DNA from: Lentzea alba
GTDB lineage: Bacteria; Actinomycetota; Actinomycetes; Mycobacteriales; Pseudonocardiaceae
Assembly: GCF_011067745.1 (NCBI RefSeq)
Contig: NZ_JAAMPJ010000008.1
Span: 1 to 64,000 of the forward strand
Length of the DNA: 64,000 nt
Direction of reading: 5' to 3'
Below are positions 59,762 through 64,000 of this stretch, piece by piece. The notes below the pieces were generated by a model. That model ran no database searches. It was not told the origin of the DNA and saw nothing but the letters and a program-made list of their open reading frames with translations. How positions within the stretch are numbered: position 1 is the stretch's first letter; each line of letters opens with the position of its first letter. The position numbers were made by a program, and so were the translations under genes.

Positions 59762-60425
59762 CGATCTTGCGCATCTCCTCGAGGAACTCCTCGTCGGAGC
59801 CTTCCGGCAGCAGTTCCAACGCCTCGCGCGCGGCCTGGGCGGCTTCCGCGGGCCGGTCGAGCCGGTGCAGCGTCTTGGCTCTGCCGTAGGCCGCGTAGGG
59901 AGCGGGCGTCTTCTCGAACGCCGCGAGCGCGGCGTCGAAGCGCTCGTTCTCGAAGTGGTGCCAGCCGAGGTTGTTGTAGAGCGGCCCGAGCCAGTGCTCC
60001 AGCTCCGGGTGCTCGGCGATGAGGTCGAGGCCGACCTGCGTCCACTTCTCCGGGTCGTCGACCAGCGCGACCATGTGCGCGGCGTCGGCGGCGAGCCACA
60101 GGTCGCCGCGCTTCTTCGCGAGCACGAACGACGCCACGAACAGCGGCTGGGCCTTCTCGGAGTCACCGCCGGAGCGGAAGAGCCGCCCGCGTTCGAGCAG
60201 GGCGCGCACCCGGCCCGTGCCGTCCGCGTCGGCGAGCACGTCCGCCTCGTCGACGAGAGCGTGACCTGCCGCGAAGTTGTCCCGCAGGCCCTCGACGCGG
60301 GCGAGCTGGGTCAGCACCTCCGCGCGCTCGTCGTCGGTCTCGACGGTGTCGAACAACGCGCGGAACCTCGCCTCGGTGCCGTCCAGGTCGGCGAAGTCCC
60401 ACAGCTCTCGCAGCCGGTCTTCCAT
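59748..60425 (-). CDS. Tetratricopeptide-repeat protein
   Basis: A 225-residue helical protein built of TPR-like pairs, for example LEHWLGPLYNNLGWHHFENERFDAALAAFEK and PYAAYGRAKTLHRLDRPAEAAQAAREALELLP. It probably acts as a scaffold; no partner is evident. The longer reading back through the glyS region is spurious. TACGCT at 60432-60437 gives a leaderless promoter. Confidence 0.82.
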   Translation of the reverse strand: MEDRLRELWDFADLDGTEARFRALFDTVETDDERAEVLTQLARVEGLRDNFAAGHALVDEADVLADADGTGRVRALLERGRLFRSGGDSEKAQPLFVASFVLAKKRGDLWLAADAAHMVALVDDPEKWTQVGLDLIAEHPELEHWLGPLYNNLGWHHFENERFDAALAAFEKTPAPYAAYGRAKTLHRLDRPAEAAQAAREALELLPEGSDEEFLEEMRKIASEA

Positions 60426-60431
60426 TCGTGC

Positions 60432-60437
60432 AGCGTA
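60432..60437 (-). promoter_or_regulatory. Leaderless -10 box for the TPR gene
   Basis: TACGCT on the minus strand lies six bases before the ATG at 60425. Confidence 0.5.
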
Positions 60438-60506
60438 AGGCCACGGTCGCCCGTTCGGGGCGCAACGTGACGGGCTAGGCTTGGGCCCCCGATTCTCATT
60501 CCCCCG

Positions 60507-61904
60507 ATGGAGTTCCCGTTGGCCGCCGATCGCATCGAGACCGTTGTCAGCCTCTGCAAGCGCAGAGGGTTCGTCTACCCCTGTGGGGAGATCTACGGCG
60601 GTACCCGCTCGGCGTGGGACTACGGACCTCTGGGTGTCGAGCTCAAGGACAACATCAAGCGCCAGTGGTGGAACTTCATGGTCCGCGGCCGCGAGGACGT
60701 CGTGGGCCTGGACTCCTCGGTGATCCTGCCGCGTGACGTGTGGGTCGCCTCCGGTCACGTCGAGGCGTTCGTCGACCCGCTGGTCGAGTGCGAGTCGTGC
60801 CACAAGCGGTTCCGCGCCGACACGCTGTCCGAGGAGTACGCCGAGCGCACCGGCAAGGAGATCGCCGAGGGCGACGTGTCGGACGTGCCGTGCCCCAACT
60901 GCGGCGTGCGCGGCCAGTACACCGAGCCGAAGATGTTCAACGGCCTGCTGAAGACGCACCTCGGCCCGATCGAGACCGAGGAAGGCCTGCACTACCTGCG
61001 CCCGGAGACCGCGCAGGGCATCTTCACGAACTTCCTGAACGTGCAGACGACGTCGCGCAAGAAGCCGCCGTTCGGCATCGGCCAGATCGGCAAGTCGTTC
61101 CGCAACGAGATCACGCCGGGCAACTTCATCTTCCGCACCCGCGAGTTCGAGCAGATGGAGATGGAGTTCTTCGTCGAGCCCGGGACGGACGAGGAATGGC
61201 ACCAGTACTGGATCGACGAGCGCACGCGCTGGTACACGGATCTCGGTGTGTCGAAGGAGAACCTGCGGCACTACGAGCACCCGAAGGAGAAGCTCTCCCA
61301 CTACTCGAAGCGCACCGTCGACATCGAGTACCGCTTCCAGTTCGGCGGCCAGGAGTGGGGTGAGCTCGAGGGCATCGCGAACCGCACCGACTTCGACCTC
61401 ACCACGCACTCGAACCACTCGGGCGTCGACCTGTCGTACTTCGACCAGGCCACGAACTCGCGCTACAAGCCGTTCGTCATCGAACCGGCGGCCGGTGTCG
61501 GCCGCCCGATGATGGCGTTCCTGCTCGAGGCGTTCACCGAGGACGAGGCCCCGAACGCCAAGGGCGGCGTGGACAAGCGCGTCGTGCTGAAGCTCGACCG
61601 CAGGCTTGCCCCGGTGAAGGTCGCCGTGCTGCCGCTGTCGCGCAACGCCGACCTCTCGCCGAAGGCCCGCGACCTGGCGACCGCGCTGCGCCGCAACTGG
61701 AACGTCGACTTCGACGACGCCGGCGCCATCGGCCGCCGCTACCGCCGTCAGGACGAGATCGGCACGCCGTTCTGCGTCACGGTCGACTTCGACACGCTCA
61801 CCGACCTCGCCGTGACGGTGCGGGAGCGCGACACGATGTCGCAGGAGCGCGTGGCGATGGACCAGCTCGAGGCCTACCTGGCCGCTCGCCTGATCGGCTG
61901 CTGA
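60507..61904 (+). CDS. glyS: Glycyl-tRNA synthetase (dimeric, class II)
   Basis: A 465-residue alpha2-type glycyl-tRNA synthetase. Motif 2 and 3 regions are visible ([26 protein letters not shown] and [20 protein letters not shown]), with the insertion holding CxxC ... CPNCG zinc ligands. It charges tRNA-Gly with glycine. A TAGGCT box lies about 30 bp upstream of the ATG. Next to zur/smtB this is the same order as in mycobacteria. Confidence 0.97.
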   Translation: MEFPLAADRIETVVSLCKRRGFVYPCGEIYGGTRSAWDYGPLGVELKDNIKRQWWNFMVRGREDVVGLDSSVILPRDVWVASGHVEAFVDPLVECESCHKRFRADTLSEEYAERTGKEIAEGDVSDVPCPNCGVRGQYTEPKMFNGLLKTHLGPIETEEGLHYLRPETAQGIFTNFLNVQTTSRKKPPFGIGQIGKSFRNEITPGNFIFRTREFEQMEMEFFVEPGTDEEWHQYWIDERTRWYTDLGVSKENLRHYEHPKEKLSHYSKRTVDIEYRFQFGGQEWGELEGIANRTDFDLTTHSNHSGVDLSYFDQATNSRYKPFVIEPAAGVGRPMMAFLLEAFTEDEAPNAKGGVDKRVVLKLDRRLAPVKVAVLPLSRNADLSPKARDLATALRRNWNVDFDDAGAIGRRYRRQDEIGTPFCVTVDFDTLTDLAVTVRERDTMSQERVAMDQLEAYLAARLIGC

Positions 61905-61973
61905 GCGGTCGGTTCTCCCGCGGCGGTGGGACCCTCGGCCGATGATCGTCATCGGCCGGGGTGAGTCGCCGCA

Positions 61974-62270
61974 GTGGGTGTGGGTGTCGGCCGCGCACGT
62001 CCAGCGGGTCAGGGCGCGGCGGGCGCACCCGTGCTCGGCGCGGCGGTGGTGCTCGGGATCGCGCTCGTCGCGGTCGGACTCGCTTTGCCGAGCGCGGACA
62101 GCCCGATCAACGTGATCGGCGTGCTGATCGCGGGCTTCGCCGAGGTGATGAGCCCGCTGCCGGTCGACGCCTGGTCGGCGGTGTACCTGGTGTTGCTGGC
62201 CGCGGTCGTTGTGCCGGGCGGTGTCGCGTTCTGCGCCGCAGGCAACATCCTCGGGCGGTTTCGCGTGTAG
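61974..62270 (+). CDS. Small membrane protein
   Basis: A 98-residue protein with a basic N terminus and two hydrophobic helices (AAVVLGIALVAVGLAL and AVYLVLLAAVVVPGGVAFCAAGNIL). The GTG start is tentative. No family is recognised. It precedes a second membrane protein gene by 5 bp, so the two are likely co-transcribed. Confidence 0.55.
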   Translation: MGVGVGRARPAGQGAAGAPVLGAAVVLGIALVAVGLALPSADSPINVIGVLIAGFAEVMSPLPVDAWSAVYLVLLAAVVVPGGVAFCAAGNILGRFRV

Positions 62271-62275
62271 AAGGC

Positions 62276-63136
62276 ATGACGGGGGAACAGCTCAGGGGGC
62301 GCGGCCGGGTGGTGGCCGCGGTGGGGGTCGGACTCATCGCCTGGATGGTGGTGGCCGCGGCGCTGGCCGAGGTCGGGAATCCGCGCGTGCTCGTCGCCAT
62401 CGCGGTGAGCGGCGGACTGGTGTGCCTGTGCGCGGTGGCGGGCGGTGCGGTGGCGACGCGGATCACCGACGCGGCGTCGGCCGCTCGGCTGCGGCACGTG
62501 TTCGTGGTGCTCGAAGGTACCGCGCTGGCGCTGTTCTTCCCGTTCTACTGGTTCGGGCTGGGCGTCGAGCCCGCGCAGGGGAGCGGAGTCTTCGCCCTGG
62601 GGGTCGTGCTGGCGATCACGGTGCCGGTGGGCATCTCCTTGGTGCTCGCCGTGCTGAACAGTCGAGCCGTGCACGTGTTCGTCGTCGACGCCTTCGGGCC
62701 GATCGTCACGGACTCCGGCTCCGGAGCGCCGGCGCAGCGGATCAGGCTGCTCGGCACGGTGCTCGTCACGGTGGGGGTCGCGCTGTCGGCCGGTGCGTTG
62801 GCGGTGACGTTCACGGCTTCGTCCGACTGGCTGTTGCTCGAGGTGATCGGACTGCTGGTGACGGTCACCCCGGTGCTGCTCGGGGCGCGACTGACGCGGG
62901 TCACGGACGTCTACTCGGCGAGGCGGCGCAACGTCGGCATGTACCTGATCGTCCCCGGCGCCAGCGGGTTCGCCGTGTCGAAGTTCGGTTCGGTGGGCGG
63001 CGTCGAGGGGATGCTGTTCGGAGCGCTGACCTTCGGCGCGATCGTGCTCCTCGTTGTCGCGCTCGTCGTGCTGCGCGAGTACACCGGTCAGTGGGACCGG
63101 CCCTGGCGCGAACCGAGGCGGGCGGCCAACCGTTGA
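62276..63136 (+). CDS. Polytopic membrane protein of unknown function
   Basis: A 286-residue protein with about eight hydrophobic segments, among them VVAAVGVGLIAWMVVAAALAEV, VLEGTALALFFPFYWFGLG, GVVLAITVPVGISLVLAVL and GAIVLLVVALVVLREYTG. AAGG precedes the ATG. I recognise no family; it resembles nothing characterised that I can name. It converges with the hydrolase gene, 13 bp away. Confidence 0.72.
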   Translation: MTGEQLRGRGRVVAAVGVGLIAWMVVAAALAEVGNPRVLVAIAVSGGLVCLCAVAGGAVATRITDAASAARLRHVFVVLEGTALALFFPFYWFGLGVEPAQGSGVFALGVVLAITVPVGISLVLAVLNSRAVHVFVVDAFGPIVTDSGSGAPAQRIRLLGTVLVTVGVALSAGALAVTFTASSDWLLLEVIGLLVTVTPVLLGARLTRVTDVYSARRRNVGMYLIVPGASGFAVSKFGSVGGVEGMLFGALTFGAIVLLVVALVVLREYTGQWDRPWREPRRAANR

Positions 63137-63149
63137 GTCGGCCGTGTGC

Positions 63150-64000
63150 TCAGCTGTTGACGCCGAGCTTCACCAGGACGGCCTTGGTGACGGCGTCGAT
63201 CGACTGCCTGGCGATGGTCCAGGAGCCGGTCGGGTTCGTGGTGAGCACGGCGACGGCGTAGCGGTTGTCGAGGACGCCCGCGCTGTGCAGGTAGACGTCG
63301 CTGGGCAGGTAGTACATCCAGCCCTGCTTGGCGTAGATCCCGGTGACGCCGAGCAGGCCGAATGCCTGGTCGAAGCCGTCGGCGGCGGTGGCCGGCGCGG
63401 ACGACAGCGCCGCGACGATCGTGTCCCGCACCGGTGAGCCGAGGATGTACTGGTAGAGCCGCACCATGTCGTTCGCGGTGATGACGACCTCTCCCCACTG
63501 CGACGGGTCGTCCGGGGTGTGGGTGCCGGTCAGGCCGGCTTCGGCGGCGACACGGCCGATCGCGTCCATGCCGTCGAACCTCGTCCACAGCACGTCCATC
63601 GCGTTGTCGTCGCTCGCGCTCAACGCTCGGTGGATCAGGTCTTGGTCGTCGTCGGACAACGGCTGTTGCAACGCGTCGACGGCGAGGATCAGCTTCGACA
63701 GCGACGCCGAGTAGAACGGCTGGTCTCCCTGCTCCGAGACCACCTGGCCGGAGTCGAGATCCATGACGGCGACGCCGACGTCGGACTTGCCGCCCTCCGC
63801 GGCGGCAGCCGTCAGGTCCGCTGCCGATATATCGGATATCGCGGACGGTTCGGAGGTCACCGACACATCAGGACTCGTATCCGATATATCAGGGCTGGCC
63901 TGCGATATATCGGGATCGGATTCAGAATCCGTATCCAATACATCGGGGCCACGCGATATATCAGCTGACGGCTTCGCGTGCGCGAGGCACGGCGAGGCAT
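63150..64000 (-). CDS. Secreted class A beta-lactamase-fold serine hydrolase (5' end outside window)
   Basis: The reading frame runs off the window, so the start is missing. In frame at the edge is a signal-peptide end, ASPCLAHA, then a 50-residue linker rich in DIS, SP and SD, and a penicillin-recognising fold: SASLSKL supplies the SxxK serine and lysine, SASDDNAM the SDN-like motif, and YAKQGW the KTG-equivalent. It may be a beta-lactamase, D-Ala-D-Ala hydrolase or an inactive relative. The linker is encoded by four GATATATC repeats and uses the rare ATA codon repeatedly, unlike the catalytic domain. Confidence 0.82.
   Translation of the reverse strand, partial: ASPCLAHAKPSADISRGPDVLDTDSESDPDISQASPDISDTSPDVSVTSEPSAISDISAADLTAAAAEGGKSDVGVAVMDLDSGQVVSEQGDQPFYSASLSKLILAVDALQQPLSDDDQDLIHRALSASDDNAMDVLWTRFDGMDAIGRVAAEAGLTGTHTPDDPSQWGEVVITANDMVRLYQYILGSPVRDTIVAALSSAPATAADGFDQAFGLLGVTGIYAKQGWMYYLPSDVYLHSAGVLDNRYAVAVLTTNPTGSWTIARQSIDAVTKAVLVKLGVNS
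63823..63962. repeat. Four GATATATC repeats in the hydrolase linker
   Basis: GATATATC occurs at 63826-63833, 63883-63890, 63904-63911 and 63955-63962. Two lie in the palindromic contexts CCGATATATCGG and ATCCGATATATCAG, and GATGTATTGGAT (minus strand) lies between. They encode D-I-S tripeptides in one reading frame. The density far exceeds chance in DNA of about 70% G+C. Confidence 0.8.

Noticed and set aside
1-64000. CRISPR arrays, insertion sequences, prophage genes or tRNA genes
   Set aside because: I found no regularly spaced direct repeats, transposase or integrase motifs, phage structural proteins or cloverleaf candidates; only the 5S rRNA is a recognisable RNA gene. A tRNAscan or IS search was not possible here.

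Overview
The window is a 64-kb chromosomal piece of a high-GC Gram-positive actinomycete. This rests on the roughly 70% G+C coding, frequent GTG and TTG starts, many stop/start overlaps of the GTGA and ATGA type, and six promoters that place a TANNNT box 6-7 nt before the start codon with no room for a ribosome binding site. Gene order resembles, from memory, the Mycobacterium tuberculosis segment lepA ... sulfite reductase/cysH ... hemN-like ... hrcA-dnaJ2-rsmE-phoH-ybeY-corC-cdd-like-era-recO-uppS-furB/smtB-glyS. The accessory content (chitinase, secreted lectins and hydrolases) suggests a soil actinomycete, probably Pseudonocardiales (Lentzea/Saccharothrix-like); the genus is inference.

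Layout. 1-7.3 kb: the 5S rRNA end of an rRNA operon, a secreted beta-propeller, a KAP-type P-loop NTPase with WD-like repeats, and an ATP-grasp/alpha-E/transglutaminase operon. 7.3-27.7 kb: lepA followed by many small self-contained modules: LysR with a flavin oxidase, HxlR with a DHFR-like reductase, a chitinase with a DasR-like site, two tandem DUF885 proteins, an amino-acid permease, a secreted RNase with its barstar inhibitor, and a DJ-1-like protein with a MarR regulator. 27.8-36 kb: a nine-gene minus-strand sulfur operon running from sulfite reductase through cysH, cysD, cysN and an SsuABC-type transporter to a sirohydrochlorin chelatase.

36-51.8 kb: hemW, a secreted GH67-like protein, hrcA-dnaJ-rsmE, an alpha/beta hydrolase with a TetR regulator and HIT protein, then phoH-ybeY-corC-cdd-like, era and recO. 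Two accessory genes interrupt this conserved block: a six-bladed secreted lectin before era and a 958-residue NACHT NTPase between recO and uppS. 54.7-64 kb: uppS, a YbjN-like protein, a YraQ/YcgQ-type permease pair facing Zur and an ArsR/SmtB zinc sensor, glyS, membrane proteins, and a secreted class-A beta-lactamase-fold hydrolase cut by the window end.

Two features stand out. The first is the NACHT NTPase, a likely anti-phage STAND ATPase in a housekeeping locus. The second is an AT-rich palindrome, GATATATC, seen seven times although base composition predicts about 0.1 occurrence. It clusters in one intergenic region and in the linker of the last gene, where it forces repeated use of the rare codon ATA.
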